Origin: Chersky-806 sp038252255
GTDB taxonomy: Bacteria > Actinomycetota > Acidimicrobiia > IMCC26256 > JAENVU01
Direction of reading: 5' to 3'
NCBI GenBank assembly: GCA_038252255.1
Contig: JBBSAM010000017.1
Span: forward strand, 1-64,000
DNA length: 64,000 nt
Part shown: positions 42,275 to 50,907 of the stretch, piece after piece
How positions within the stretch are numbered: the first letter of the stretch is position 1
Layout of the letters: the number at the start of each line of letters is the position of its first letter
Program-made: the position numbers and the translations under genes
Notes under the pieces: model-generated
The model's database searches: none
Seen by the model: only the letters and a program-made list of their open reading frames with translations
What the model was told of the DNA's origin: nothing

Positions 42275-42374
42275 GCGAAGCGGCGACAACGTGCGGTTCG
42301 AGCCGATCGCGTAGCGAAGCGGTTCGCCGAAGGAATGGTGGCCGGCCCCGCCCGCAGGGCGGAGAGCGGAAGAG
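42275..42374 (+). repeat. intercistronic repeat, copy B (between prcB and prcA)
   Basis: Follows the prcB stop as tgagcgaagcggcgac, contains a second gcgaagcgg with cgccgaagga, and ends gagagcggaagagatg at the prcA start. The 5' end supplies the stop codon and the 3' end a purine-rich ribosome-binding site. It is related to copies A and C. Confidence 0.55.
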
Positions 42375-43058
42375 ATGAGCCAGCCGTTCTACGTCTCACC
42401 CGAGCAGGTGATGAAGGATCGGGCGGACTACGCCCGGAAGGGGATCGCCCGCGGCCGGAGCCTGGTCGCGTTGGAGTGCGCCGACGGCGTGCTGATCGTC
42501 GCCGAGAACCCCAGCCGCACGTTGTTCAAGATCAGTGAGCTCTACGACCGCATCGCGTTCGCGGGCGTCGGCAAGTACAACGAGTTCCAGAGCCTCAAGA
42601 TCGGCGGAGTCCGCCTCGCGGACCTGAAGGGCTACCAGTACTCACGCGAAGACGTCACCGCGAACGGGATCGCGAATGCGTACGCGCAGACGCTCGGCCA
42701 GGTCTTCACCCACGAGATGAAGCCGTACGAGGTCGAGATCCTCGTCGCCCAGGTCGGCAGCGAGCCCGGGGACCGCAACGAGATGTTCCACATCCTCTAC
42801 GACGGCACCGTCATGGACGAAGAGGGCTTCACCGTGCTCGGCGGCCAGGCCGAGACGATCAACGAGGTGCTGAAGCAGAGCTACGAACCCGGCCTGAGCC
42901 TCGCGGCCGCGACGAAGCTCGGCGCGCAGGTGCTCGGCGAGGGGCAGCAGACCGCGCCGCCCGCGGACCACCTCGAGGTCGCGCTGCTCGACCGGAACCG
43001 GACCGGTCGCACGTTCCGCCGCATCAAGGGCGACGAGCTCGACGCGCTCCTCTCGTAA
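42375..43058 (+). CDS. prcA: 20S proteasome alpha subunit
   Basis: A 227-residue subunit of the outer rings. The N-terminal gate segment FYVSPEQVMKDRADYARKGIARGRSLVALEC is typical, as are SEPGDRNEMFHILYDGTVMDEEGFTVLGG and the final DRNRTGRTFRRI. Alpha rings contact ARC through its C-terminal tails. ATG at 42375 has gaagag upstream. The gene ends at a tandem-repeat terminator before convergent genes. Confidence 0.95.
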   Translation: MSQPFYVSPEQVMKDRADYARKGIARGRSLVALECADGVLIVAENPSRTLFKISELYDRIAFAGVGKYNEFQSLKIGGVRLADLKGYQYSREDVTANGIANAYAQTLGQVFTHEMKPYEVEILVAQVGSEPGDRNEMFHILYDGTVMDEEGFTVLGGQAETINEVLKQSYEPGLSLAAATKLGAQVLGEGQQTAPPADHLEVALLDRNRTGRTFRRIKGDELDALLS

Positions 43059-43063
43059 GTCTC

Positions 43064-43146
43064 GAAGCTCTCCGGAGGGCGGTTTTCTGAAGCTCTCCGG
43101 AGGGCGGACGGTAGGGCGCGATCGATTCGGCGCCCTCCGGCGGTTT
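43064..43146. terminator. terminator region with tandem 19-bp repeats after prcA
   Basis: gaagctctccggagggcgg occurs at 43064-43082 and again at 43089-43107. ccggagggcg (43097-43106, also 43072-43081) pairs with cgccctccgg (43131-43140), followed by cggtttt. The first copy is also followed by tttt. Either upstream copy can pair with the same downstream arm. It separates convergent prcA and the DinB-like gene. Confidence 0.65.
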
Positions 43147-43147
43147 T

Positions 43148-43654
43148 CTACGAGGAGGTGACCTGCCTCGTCACGTGGTCGATGTCGCGCAGGTGATGGG
43201 CGCCTTCGTGGGCGGCGTGCGACAGGATCCATGACGCCGGGTGGGTGCTGTCGCCGATCGTGAAGGGACGGTCCCACGCCGCGGTCGGCGTCTCTTGCGC
43301 CCGGGCGGCGAGCGCGCCGGTCGCGCTCTTGATCCCGGCGAGGACGAGATCGGGATCGAGCACCCAGTCGGGCCGCGCGTCGGCGGCTTCGGTCACGTCG
43401 ATCGGCGGGAAGTGCGAGTCCGGGTGCTCGAGCACGATCGGCAGGGTCATCGACAGGAGCTCGAGCACCTCGCGCGCGTGCACCGCGTATTCGAGGACGG
43501 ACCATGTCTCCGGGTCGGGGCGGATTCGCAGCGCCGCGGGCGGCACCGCGTCGAGCGCTTCGCGGTAGCGGCGGGGAAAGCTCCGGATCGCCGCGATCGC
43601 ATCCGGGACCGCGATGTCGGCTTCGTCGATGCCGCAGTCGGGGCAGGACGCCAT
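43148..43654 (-). CDS. DinB-like putative metal-dependent protein
   Basis: A 168-residue DinB/YfiT four-helix-bundle protein. Candidate metal histidines are in VLEYAVHAREVLELL and SHAAHEGAHHLRDIDH. The WSVLEYAVHAREV and HPASWILSHAAHEGAHHL segments are typical of actinobacterial DinB_2 proteins of unknown substrate. It begins right after the DUF2007-like gene, sharing bases of the start and stop. Confidence 0.8.
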   Translation of the reverse strand: MASCPDCGIDEADIAVPDAIAAIRSFPRRYREALDAVPPAALRIRPDPETWSVLEYAVHAREVLELLSMTLPIVLEHPDSHFPPIDVTEAADARPDWVLDPDLVLAGIKSATGALAARAQETPTAAWDRPFTIGDSTHPASWILSHAAHEGAHHLRDIDHVTRQVTSS

Positions 43655-44013
43655 CAGTGGGGGAAGTACCGCAGCACGGGGGAGACCGTGCCCACGATCA
43701 CCGCCAGGAGGACGACCCAGAACGGCCAGACCGTCACGTGCCGCGTGCTCCGAGGCTCGGGGAGCTCAGTCGCCGCGTCGACTTCGATCGCGAGCATGAC
43801 GAGCTGCGCGTCCTCTGCCTGGTCGGTCGGGACGTACACGTCGATGCGGGCGAGGTCACCGACCGTGAAGCCGTACGGCGAGTCGAGTGCGCCCCGGAGC
43901 TCGGCGTCGATGCCCTCGTCGTAGAGCCGGGCCGCGAGCACCCGGGCCTCGAACGAGCCGCAGACCCACGTGAGCTGCTCCATCGTCGCCACGACGCCAT
44001 CGTAGGTCTGCAC
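43654..44013 (-). CDS. DUF2007-like protein with C-terminal membrane helix
   Basis: A protein of 109-119 residues. The soluble part (LTWVCGSFEARVLAARLYDEGIDAELRGALDSPYG, then ARIDVYVPTDQAEDAQLVMLAI) has the DUF2007 putative signal-transducing fold; the end (WPFWVVLLAVIVGTVSPVLRYF) is one membrane segment. Met at 43983 is an alternative start and fits the domain better. Its stop overlaps the ATG of the DinB-like gene. Function is unknown. Confidence 0.7.
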   Translation of the reverse strand: MQTYDGVVATMEQLTWVCGSFEARVLAARLYDEGIDAELRGALDSPYGFTVGDLARIDVYVPTDQAEDAQLVMLAIEVDAATELPEPRSTRHVTVWPFWVVLLAVIVGTVSPVLRYFPH

Positions 44014-44118
44014 CGCCGCGATACCCAGGTCGACCGGGGTCGGGTTGCCTCAAGCCGGCTCGGTAGCGTGCCGACGTTCGCCGCGGCGCCACGCGCCGCT
44101 TTCGAGGAGGTCCAGGCG

Positions 44119-44688
44119 ATGCCGAAGCGAATCCGAACCGTAACGACGATCGGTGTGGTCATCGCCGCGCTCGTCCTCATGGGAGCGGGATTCCCCTCGA
44201 AGCACGTCCCGCCGAAGCGGTGGGCCGCCGGCGTCTGCACCACGGTGACCGACTGGGTCAACACGACCAAGGCGGGCGCCTCGGATCTCAACGCGTCACT
44301 TGCCGGCGCGAACACCAGCCTGCGTGACGTCCGTGACGCGCTCTCCGGGTACATGGGCGACACCGCCCACGCCACCACGCTGGCACTGGACGGCCTCGCC
44401 GCTGCCGGCACCCCGACCACGCCGAAGGGCAAGCAGGCCGCCGCCACTCTCACGGGCAGCTTCAAGAAGATCCGCAAGTCGTTGCGGAAGCTCCAGAACC
44501 AAGCCGATGACGTGTCGGTCAAGCACAAGGCCAAGGCGCTGAAGGAGATCAAAGCGCTCGACCGGCAGGTGACCACGGAGTTCAACTCGTTCGGCGCCGC
44601 CCTGGCCAAGCTGAAGAATCTGGACCCGGACCACAAGCTGAAGAAGGCGTTCCAGGCCGACCGGACATGCCAGGCCCTGTCGGGCTGA
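44119..44688 (+). CDS. secreted helical protein of unknown function
   Basis: A 189-residue protein with a signal peptide (KRIRTVTTIGVVIAALVLMGAG) followed by a mature domain dominated by helices with regular heptads (SFKKIRKSLRKLQNQADDVSVKHKAKALKEIKALDRQVTTEF). Two cysteines (AAGVCTTVTD and DRTCQAL) near the ends of the mature part could form a disulfide. gaggagg precedes ATG 44119. It lies just upstream of pafA but transcriptional linkage is uncertain. No named family is recognised. Confidence 0.75.
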   Translation: MPKRIRTVTTIGVVIAALVLMGAGFPSKHVPPKRWAAGVCTTVTDWVNTTKAGASDLNASLAGANTSLRDVRDALSGYMGDTAHATTLALDGLAAAGTPTTPKGKQAAATLTGSFKKIRKSLRKLQNQADDVSVKHKAKALKEIKALDRQVTTEFNSFGAALAKLKNLDPDHKLKKAFQADRTCQALSG

Positions 44689-44724
44689 CGACGCGCTGCG
44701 GTCGGCGCCCGGTCGGGTCACCGG

Positions 44725-44730
44725 TACGCT
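44725..44730 (+). promoter_or_regulatory. -10-like hexamer for pafA
   Basis: TACGCT with 7 nt to ATG 44738; a leaderless pafA transcript is likely. Confidence 0.35.
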
Positions 44731-44737
44731 GATATCG

Positions 44738-46096
44738 ATGGAGCGGCGGATCTTCGGGTTGGAGAACGAGTACGGCGTCACGTGCACCTTGCGCGGTCAG
44801 CGCCGGCTGAGCCCGGACGAGGTCGCGCGCTACCTCTTCCGCCGGGTCGTCTCGTGGGGCCGCTCGAGCAACGTGTTCCTCGAGAACGGCGCCCGCTTGT
44901 ACCTCGACGTCGGCAGCCACCCGGAGTACGCGACGCCGGAGTGCGACTCGATCGCCGACCTCGTCGTGCACGACAAGGCCGGGGAGCGAATCCTCGAGGG
45001 CCTCGTGCACAGCGCCGAGCAGCGCCTCCGTGAGGAAGGCATCCGCGGCGAGGTGTTCCTGTTCAAGAACAACACGGACTCGGCGGGCAACTCGTACGGC
45101 TGCCACGAGAACTACCTCGTCGAGCGGGACGGTGACTTCGGCAAGTTCACCGACGTGCTGATCCCCTTCCTCGTGTCCCGTCAGATCTACGCCGGCGCCG
45201 GCAAGGTGCTGCAGACCGCGCGGGGCGCGATGTACTGCATCGCGCAACGGGCCGAGCACATCTGGGAAGGCGTCTCGAGCGCGACCACCCGATCCCGGCC
45301 GATCATCAACACCCGAGACGAGCCGCACGCCGACGCCGAGAGGTTCCGCCGGCTCCACGTGATCGTCGGCGACTCGAACATGAGCGAGTACACGACGTTC
45401 CTCAAGGTCGGTACCACGTCGATCCTCCTGCGGATGCTCGAGGAAGACCCGAGCCCGTGGCGCGACCTCAGCCTCGAGAACCCGATCCGCGCGATCCGCG
45501 AGATCAGCCACGACGTCACCTGCCGGCGCCGGGTGCGCTTGGCGAACGGTCGCGAGCTCTCCGCGGTCGAGATCCAGAGCGAGTACCTGAACCGGGCGCT
45601 GCGCTTCGCCAAGCGCCACCGGCTCACGCCGCTCGAGCAACAGGCGCTCGAGATGTGGGAGCACGTGATGGTCCACCTCGAGTCGGACCCACTGAAGCTC
45701 TCCCGCGAGATCGACTGGGTGATCAAGTACCACCTCATCGAGGCGTACCGCGAGAAGCACGAGCTTCCGCTGACCCATCCGCGGGTCGCGTTGCTCGACC
45801 TCGCGTACCACGACGTCAGCCGTCCCCGTTCGCTGTACTACCTGCTCGAGCGCCGGGGCCAGGTGGACCGCACCGCGATCGACAAGGACATCGAGATCGC
45901 GATGGACACGCCTCCGCAGACCACGCGGGCGCGCCTGCGCGGTGCCTTCATCAAGAAGGCGAAGGAGCGCAAGCGGGACTACACCGTCGACTGGGTGCAC
46001 CTGAAGCTCAACGACCAGGCGCAGCGCACCGTCCTCTGCAAGGACCCGTTCAAATCCCGCGACGAACGCGTCGAACGCCTCATCGCCTCTCTCTAG
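44738..46096 (+). CDS. pafA: Pup-protein ligase PafA
   Basis: A 452-residue ligase that phosphorylates the C-terminal Glu of Pup and joins it to substrate lysines. GLENEYGV carries the metal-binding Glu9; LYLDVGSHPEYATPECDS carries catalytic Asp57; FKNNTDSAGNSYGCHENYL and NTRDEPHADAERFRRLHVIVGDSNMSE follow. The Dop-specific loop is absent. The final 70 residues form the C-terminal domain that binds Pup. DUF3866 and pafBC genes follow. Confidence 0.96.
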   Translation: MERRIFGLENEYGVTCTLRGQRRLSPDEVARYLFRRVVSWGRSSNVFLENGARLYLDVGSHPEYATPECDSIADLVVHDKAGERILEGLVHSAEQRLREEGIRGEVFLFKNNTDSAGNSYGCHENYLVERDGDFGKFTDVLIPFLVSRQIYAGAGKVLQTARGAMYCIAQRAEHIWEGVSSATTRSRPIINTRDEPHADAERFRRLHVIVGDSNMSEYTTFLKVGTTSILLRMLEEDPSPWRDLSLENPIRAIREISHDVTCRRRVRLANGRELSAVEIQSEYLNRALRFAKRHRLTPLEQQALEMWEHVMVHLESDPLKLSREIDWVIKYHLIEAYREKHELPLTHPRVALLDLAYHDVSRPRSLYYLLERRGQVDRTAIDKDIEIAMDTPPQTTRARLRGAFIKKAKERKRDYTVDWVHLKLNDQAQRTVLCKDPFKSRDERVERLIASL

Positions 46097-46186
46097 GTCG
46101 CCACTCGCTCGCGCGCGGATGTACTGGTGTCAGCGGTATCGCTCGCGCCTCCCGCGAGTATCGGAATGCCGGACCGCGGAGTGCCC

Positions 46187-46192
46187 TAGCCT
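46187..46192 (+). promoter_or_regulatory. -10-like hexamer for the DUF3866 gene
   Basis: TAGCCT with 6 nt to ATG 46199. Confidence 0.35.
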
Positions 46193-46198
46193 CACGTC

Positions 46199-47266
46199 AT
46201 GCCGTCGTTTCGGACCGGGCGGGTGGTCCGCATGCTCTCCGAGCGTCCCGGCTTGCAGCGGGTCGAGGTCGACCTCGGAACCGGCCCCGAGCGCGCGTAC
46301 GTCCTCGACCGGCTGACCGGCCCGGTGGCACCCGGTGACGATGTCATCGTGAACACCACCGCGGTCGAGCTCGGCCTCGGTACCGGAGGCTGGCACGTCG
46401 TGCACTGGAACCTGGCCCGCTCCGACTGGTCGGAGAAGGGACCGGGCCACATCATCAAGGCGCGCTACACCAGCCTGCAGACCGACGTCGGGAGCGCCGA
46501 GGAGCACTTCGACCCCGAGCTGGCCGACGTGGAGTCGATCGACGGCATGCCCGTGGTAGCCGCCGCACTGCACAGCCAGGTCCCCGCCGTGGCGGTGGCG
46601 TTCAAGGACCTGCGCCCCGATGCCACGCTCGCCTACGTGATGACGGACGGCGCCGCGCTTCCGCTCGCGCTCTCGGACCTGGTCGCCGAGCTCACAGACC
46701 GCAAGCTGATCGACGCCACCATCACTTGCGGCCACGCGTTCGGCGGTGACTTCGAAGCCGTGTCGGTGTACTCCGCGCTCGCGGTGGCCCGCCATGTCAT
46801 CGGCGCCGACGCGGTCGTCCTCGCGATGGGCCCGGGGATCGTCGGCACCGGGACCCGGCTCGGCTTCAGCGGCATCGAGGTGGGACCGGCCCTCGACGCG
46901 GCCGGCGGCCTGCACGGCGACCCGATCGCGTGCCTCCGGGTGTCGTTCGCGGACGAGCGGCCGCGCCACCAAGGCGTCTCGCACCACACGCTCACCACCT
47001 TGCGCCTCGCGTGCCGGAGCCGCGTCACGATCCCGGTGCCGATGGTCGGGGGTGTGCTCGAAGCACGGATCCGGGCCGACCTCGAAGAGGCCGGGCTCGC
47101 CGAGCGTCACGACGTCGTCGACGTGGAGGCGCCGGACATCATCGCCGCGTTCGCCGCCCATGGCCTCCGGATCAGCTCGATGGGCCGCCCGGCGAGCGAC
47201 GACCCGGTGCTCTTCCAGGCCGCGGCCGCCGCCGGAGCACTCGCGGCCCAAAGGAGCCTCCGTTAG
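46199..47266 (+). CDS. DUF3866-family protein
   Basis: A 355-residue conserved protein. It shows GHIIKARYTSLQTDVGSAEE, AYVMTDGAALPLALSDLV, AVVLAMGPGIVGTGTRLGFSGIEVG and a GVSHHTLTTLRL segment with paired histidines. These motifs match DUF3866 proteins, which occur in actinobacteria and Firmicutes and have no known role. The position between pafA and pafBC is frequent in actinobacteria, so a link with pupylation or DNA damage response is possible but unproved. The TAG stop at 47264 also opens the next gene's TAGCCT. Confidence 0.85.
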   Translation: MPSFRTGRVVRMLSERPGLQRVEVDLGTGPERAYVLDRLTGPVAPGDDVIVNTTAVELGLGTGGWHVVHWNLARSDWSEKGPGHIIKARYTSLQTDVGSAEEHFDPELADVESIDGMPVVAAALHSQVPAVAVAFKDLRPDATLAYVMTDGAALPLALSDLVAELTDRKLIDATITCGHAFGGDFEAVSVYSALAVARHVIGADAVVLAMGPGIVGTGTRLGFSGIEVGPALDAAGGLHGDPIACLRVSFADERPRHQGVSHHTLTTLRLACRSRVTIPVPMVGGVLEARIRADLEEAGLAERHDVVDVEAPDIIAAFAAHGLRISSMGRPASDDPVLFQAAAAAGALAAQRSLR

Positions 47267-47269
47267 CCT
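47264..47269 (+). promoter_or_regulatory. -10-like hexamer for pafB
   Basis: TAGCCT whose TAG is the DUF3866 stop codon; 11 nt to ATG 47281, giving a leader of a few nucleotides at most. Confidence 0.35.
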
Positions 47270-47280
47270 CGGCGCACCTC

Positions 47281-48222
47281 ATGGCCGATGCCCCGGACCG
47301 CCGCGAACGACTCCTGAACCTGCTGGCCGCGCTGCTCGAGACGCGGCCCGGCCTCACGCGCGAGGAGATCGTCACCAACGTCTCGCTCGGCTACCCGCCG
47401 GCCCCGGAGTCGGCCCGCAAGGCGTTCGAACGGGACAAGGCCAGCCTGCGGGCGATGGGCGTGCCCGTGCGCGAGGACGACCGGGAGAACGAGTGGCGCT
47501 ACCGGGTCGACCCCAAGGAGTACTACCTCCCGGACCTGGACCTGAGCGACGAGGAGCTCGCCGCACTGCACGTGGCCGTCACCGGGATCAGCCTGGGGGC
47601 CGGTGGCGGCGAAGGCGCCGGCGCGCTCATGAAGCTCGGCGGCCTGGAGGGCACGGGCGGGCTCCCCGTCGCCGAGCTACCCCTGGTCGACACACTCGCG
47701 CCGCTGTTCGACGCGTCCCGGCGGCGCTGCGTCGTCGAGCTCACCTACCGCGGCCGCGCGCGCCGGGTGGAGCCGTGGGGACTCACCTCGAAGTTCGGCC
47801 ATTGGTACGTCGTGGGCCAGGACCTGGGCTCGGGCGAGATGCGGGTCTTCCGCGCGGACCGCATCGAGGGTGACGTCATCGCGACCGAGCCCGGTGCCTT
47901 CACGGTTCCGCGCGACTTCCGGGCCGACGCCTACCTCGCGGACCAGCCATGGGAGTACGGCTCCGGCCGCGCGATGCGAGTGCGGGTCCGGATCGACGCC
48001 GGGCACGTGGCCGAGCTGGTCGGTCAGGTCGGACCGGAGACACCGATCGAGCGGGCGCCGGACGGCTCGGTGGTGGTCGAGCTCTCCGTCGTGAACCTCG
48101 ACGGACTCCGCAGCTTCGTGCTCGGGTTCCTCGATCATGCCGAGGTGCTGTCACCGCCGGAGGCCCGCGCCGCCGTCGTCGACTGGCTCGACGAGATCAT
48201 CGTCGCGGGGACCGCCACATGA
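47281..48222 (+). CDS. pafB: WYL-domain transcription regulator PafB
   Basis: A 313-residue protein: N-terminal winged helix (RERLLNLLAALLETRPGLTREEIVTNV), a linker, then a WYL domain (EPWGLTSKFGHWYVVGQDLGSGEMRVFRADRI) and a C-terminal WCX extension. With PafC it forms the PafBC activator of the mycobacterial DNA damage response, thought to sense a single-stranded nucleic acid ligand. ATG at 47281 is followed by the canonical domain start. The TGA stop opens repeat copy C. Confidence 0.92.
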   Translation: MADAPDRRERLLNLLAALLETRPGLTREEIVTNVSLGYPPAPESARKAFERDKASLRAMGVPVREDDRENEWRYRVDPKEYYLPDLDLSDEELAALHVAVTGISLGAGGGEGAGALMKLGGLEGTGGLPVAELPLVDTLAPLFDASRRRCVVELTYRGRARRVEPWGLTSKFGHWYVVGQDLGSGEMRVFRADRIEGDVIATEPGAFTVPRDFRADAYLADQPWEYGSGRAMRVRVRIDAGHVAELVGQVGPETPIERAPDGSVVVELSVVNLDGLRSFVLGFLDHAEVLSPPEARAAVVDWLDEIIVAGTAT

Positions 48223-48310
48223 GCGCAGCGGCCACACGGCGCGCGGGCAGCCGCCGGACCCGCGGAGCGTGCCCGAGGCGGCCCGGTCCGAAGGATCAGG
48301 AGCGGAGGAG
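48223..48310 (+). repeat. intercistronic repeat, copy C (between pafB and pafC)
   Basis: Begins at the pafB stop as tgagcgcagcggccac, carries cggcccggtccgaagga (48279-48295, identical to copy A) and ends aggagcggaggagatg at the pafC start. The 3' ggagga is the pafC Shine-Dalgarno. Confidence 0.6.
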
Positions 48311-49243
48311 ATGAGCCCCCGTCTCGAGGCTGAAGGCGACCTGGCTCGCGTCCTCGCGATGGTGCCGTGGCTCGCGGCCCACCGCGGCGCGACGAAGGTG
48401 GGCGTGGCGGCGCGCTTCGGCATCACCGCGGAGCAGCTCGAACGGGATCTCGCGCTGATCATGATGGTGGGGGTCCCGCCGTACTCCCCCGGGGACTACA
48501 TCAGCATCGAGTACGAGGGCGACACCGTCGACGTGTGGCTCGCGCCGTACTTCAACCGGCCGCTGCGCCTCACCGCGGCCGAAGGTCTGGCCATCCTCGC
48601 GGCCGGTCGCGCGCTCCTGGCGGTGCCCGGCTCCGATGAGCACGGCCCGCTCGCGACCGCGCTCGACAAGCTCGAGACGGCGCTCGGCGTCTCCGAGGTG
48701 GTGGTGGAGTTCGGCGCGCCCGAGCACCTGCACACGGTGCGGGACGCGGCCGAGCGGGGGATGCGCATCGAGATCGAGTACTGGAGCGCGGGGCGCGATG
48801 CGGTCACCACGCGCCGCATCGACCCGGGGCCTCCGTTCTTCGCGCTGGGGGAGTGGTACACGGACGCGTTCGACCATCTCCGCGGCGAGCCGCGGATGTT
48901 CCGGGTCGATCGCATCCGGGCCGCGCATCCGACCGGTGAGACGTTCCCACCGGTACCCGCAGGTACTCCCGCCGCGGTCTACAACCCCCGCCCCGACGAC
49001 CGCCGGGTCACGGTCGAGCTGCCCGCGTCCGCGGCGTGGGTCGCCGAGAGCTTTCCGGCCGAGGGAGTCGAGGACGTCGCGGGCGGGGGCCAGCGGGTCG
49101 TGCTCGCGGTGAGTGAGACGGCGTGGCTGGAACGGGTGCTGCTCCGTGCGGGGCCGGGGGCCCGGGTCGTCGGTCCGGCCGAGAGCACGGGCATCGCCGC
49201 CGCGGCGGCCCAACGGATCCGGGCGCGATACGAGGGCCCATAA
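48311..49243 (+). CDS. pafC: WYL-domain transcription regulator PafC
   Basis: A 310-residue partner of PafB. The N-terminal helix-turn-helix is RVLAMVPWLAAHRGATKVGVAARFGITAEQLERDLALIMMVG; the WYL domain includes RIEIEYWSAGRDAVTTRRIDPG and ALGEWYTDAFDHLRGEPRMFRVDRIRA. The two proteins form a heterodimer where fused forms are absent. ATG at 48311 has an excellent ggagga signal within the repeat. Signal peptidase I follows. Confidence 0.92.
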   Translation: MSPRLEAEGDLARVLAMVPWLAAHRGATKVGVAARFGITAEQLERDLALIMMVGVPPYSPGDYISIEYEGDTVDVWLAPYFNRPLRLTAAEGLAILAAGRALLAVPGSDEHGPLATALDKLETALGVSEVVVEFGAPEHLHTVRDAAERGMRIEIEYWSAGRDAVTTRRIDPGPPFFALGEWYTDAFDHLRGEPRMFRVDRIRAAHPTGETFPPVPAGTPAAVYNPRPDDRRVTVELPASAAWVAESFPAEGVEDVAGGGQRVVLAVSETAWLERVLLRAGPGARVVGPAESTGIAAAAAQRIRARYEGP

Positions 49244-49291
49244 CGCTCACCGCACCGGGCGGTACCACTCGCACCCCCGCTACGTGGAAGG

Positions 49292-50050
49292 ATGAGGGAA
49301 GTGGAACCACCGGTGAGGGAACAGGCCGATGAGACCGCAGGGCCCCCTCCCTCCGGTGACCAGTCGACGTTCGAGATTCGGCCGCTGACGACCGCGGAGC
49401 GGATCGGCGAGCCGGGAGCCGGCGGGGGCTTCGGCGACGGCGACGACGACGGCCGCGAAGGTGGCGGCGGCCCACCGGGCGGCTCCGGTGGCAACGGCGG
49501 CTCAGCGGGGCGGGAGCCGCAGAAGCGAACGCCCGGACGCACCGCGATCGAGTGGGGCGTCCTCATCGTGGCCGCGCTGGTCATCGCGATCGTCATCCGC
49601 ACGTTCGTCTTCCAGGCGTTCTACATCCCCTCCGAGTCCATGGTTCCGACCTTGAAGGTCGGCGACCGGGTCCTCGTCAACAAGCTGAGCTACAAGCTCC
49701 ACGATCCCCGCCGGGGCGACATCGCCGTCTTCAAGGCACCACCGGGCGCCCGCACCGAGGACATCAAGGACCTCGTGAAGCGCGTCATCGGGCTGCCCGG
49801 CGAGACGATCGAAGGCAGGAGCGGGCACATCTTCATCGACGGCAAGGCGCTCTCCGAGCCCTACCTGCCCAGGGGCACCCAGTCGCGCACCTTCCCGGCG
49901 GAGAAGGTCCCACCCGATACGTACTTCATGCTGGGGGACAACCGCCCGTACTCCAAAGACTCGACGTTCTTCGGTCCGATCAAACGGAGCGATCTGATCG
50001 GGCGCGTCTTCATGCGCATCTGGCCCCCGAGCCACCTGGGCTTCTTGTAG
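49292..50050 (+). CDS. lepB: signal peptidase I
   Basis: A 252-residue membrane protease removing Sec and Tat signal peptides. The first 80 residues are an unusual disordered cytosolic tail rich in Gly, Asp and Pro (GGGFGDGDDDGREGGGGPPGG); one membrane helix follows (IEWGVLIVAALVIAIVI). The Ser-Lys dyad is Ser116 in PSESMVPT and Lys163 in LVKRVIGLPGE; MLGDNRPYSKDST is the box E motif. GTG at 49301 is an alternative start. Confidence 0.93.
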   Translation: MREVEPPVREQADETAGPPPSGDQSTFEIRPLTTAERIGEPGAGGGFGDGDDDGREGGGGPPGGSGGNGGSAGREPQKRTPGRTAIEWGVLIVAALVIAIVIRTFVFQAFYIPSESMVPTLKVGDRVLVNKLSYKLHDPRRGDIAVFKAPPGARTEDIKDLVKRVIGLPGETIEGRSGHIFIDGKALSEPYLPRGTQSRTFPAEKVPPDTYFMLGDNRPYSKDSTFFGPIKRSDLIGRVFMRIWPPSHLGFL

Positions 50051-50080
50051 CTACCTGCAGCCCGGGACGCCGGGAGCAGA

Positions 50081-50800
50081 TCAGTCGGCGGCGTCGCTCG
50101 TGGCGTCGGTCCATTCGCCCACGGTCGCGACCATGCGGTCCACCCGGTCGCAGTACAGGCCGTCGATGCCCATCCTCAGCACCGCCAGGATGTAGCGCGT
50201 CTCCTGGGCGTCCCATGCGAACGTGGACAGCCCGAACCGCTGGAACAGCGCGACCAGCCCGCGCGTCCACTCGGAGTGGTGCAGGTTGAGGCAGTCGACG
50301 CCCTGGGCCGCCAGGTCGGCGGCGTGGCGCTCCATCGCCGCGGGCGCCACCCGGTTGCGTCCGGGGGAGTAGACGAGCTTCACGTCGGGGGCCTCCTCAC
50401 GCAGCTCACCGAGCAACGTGCGTGAGGCGGAGCAGAGCCAGAGCCGGCCGGGTGCGCCGCCGCCCGCGGCCCGCGCGACCTCGATCATCGGGCGCGCGGC
50501 CTCGCGCTGCTTGCAGTCCACCGAGAGCTCGAAGCCGGTGCCGCACTCGGCGTAGAGGTCCGCGAGGCGAGGGACGTCGACCGCGGCGAGCTCGGCGGCA
50601 GTGGCGTCGGTCACCCGGAGCCGCCGGATGCCCCGCCGGATCCGCTCGTCGTGCACGAGGACGACTTCGCCGTCGGCCGCCAGCCACGCATCGGTCTCGA
50701 GCCCCCGAGCCCCCCGATCCAGGGCAAATCGGAACGCCGGCAGCGTGTTCTCGGGCCGGTCGGCCCGGGCGCCCCGGTGGGCGAACGTGATCACCGCCAT
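50081..50800 (-). CDS. glycerophosphodiester phosphodiesterase
   Basis: A 239-residue GDPD-family TIM barrel that hydrolyses glycerophosphodiesters to glycerol-3-phosphate. Active-site elements: AHRGARADRPENTLPAF, GLETDAWLAADGEVVLVHDERI with the Glu-x-Asp and His. The ATG at 50800 places the HRG motif a few residues from the N-terminus as in homologues; an upstream GTG/ATG at 50842 adds 14 basic residues. It is oriented against its neighbours. Confidence 0.88.
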   Translation of the reverse strand: MAVITFAHRGARADRPENTLPAFRFALDRGARGLETDAWLAADGEVVLVHDERIRRGIRRLRVTDATAAELAAVDVPRLADLYAECGTGFELSVDCKQREAARPMIEVARAAGGGAPGRLWLCSASRTLLGELREEAPDVKLVYSPGRNRVAPAAMERHAADLAAQGVDCLNLHHSEWTRGLVALFQRFGLSTFAWDAQETRYILAVLRMGIDGLYCDRVDRMVATVGEWTDATSDAAD

Positions 50801-50907
50801 GCCCCGGATCGTGGCACGGCGGAACGGCCCCGGACGAGCCATCCGGTCTCAAGGCACCCCGGCGCGCTGCCGATGGCTTCATCACAAGGCCGAAAGGGAA
50901 TCCAGCA

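Noticed and set aside
41418..44730. -35 elements for the TAGNNT hexamers
   Set aside because: No consistent TTGACA-like box at 16-18 nt was found, so only the -10 parts are proposed.
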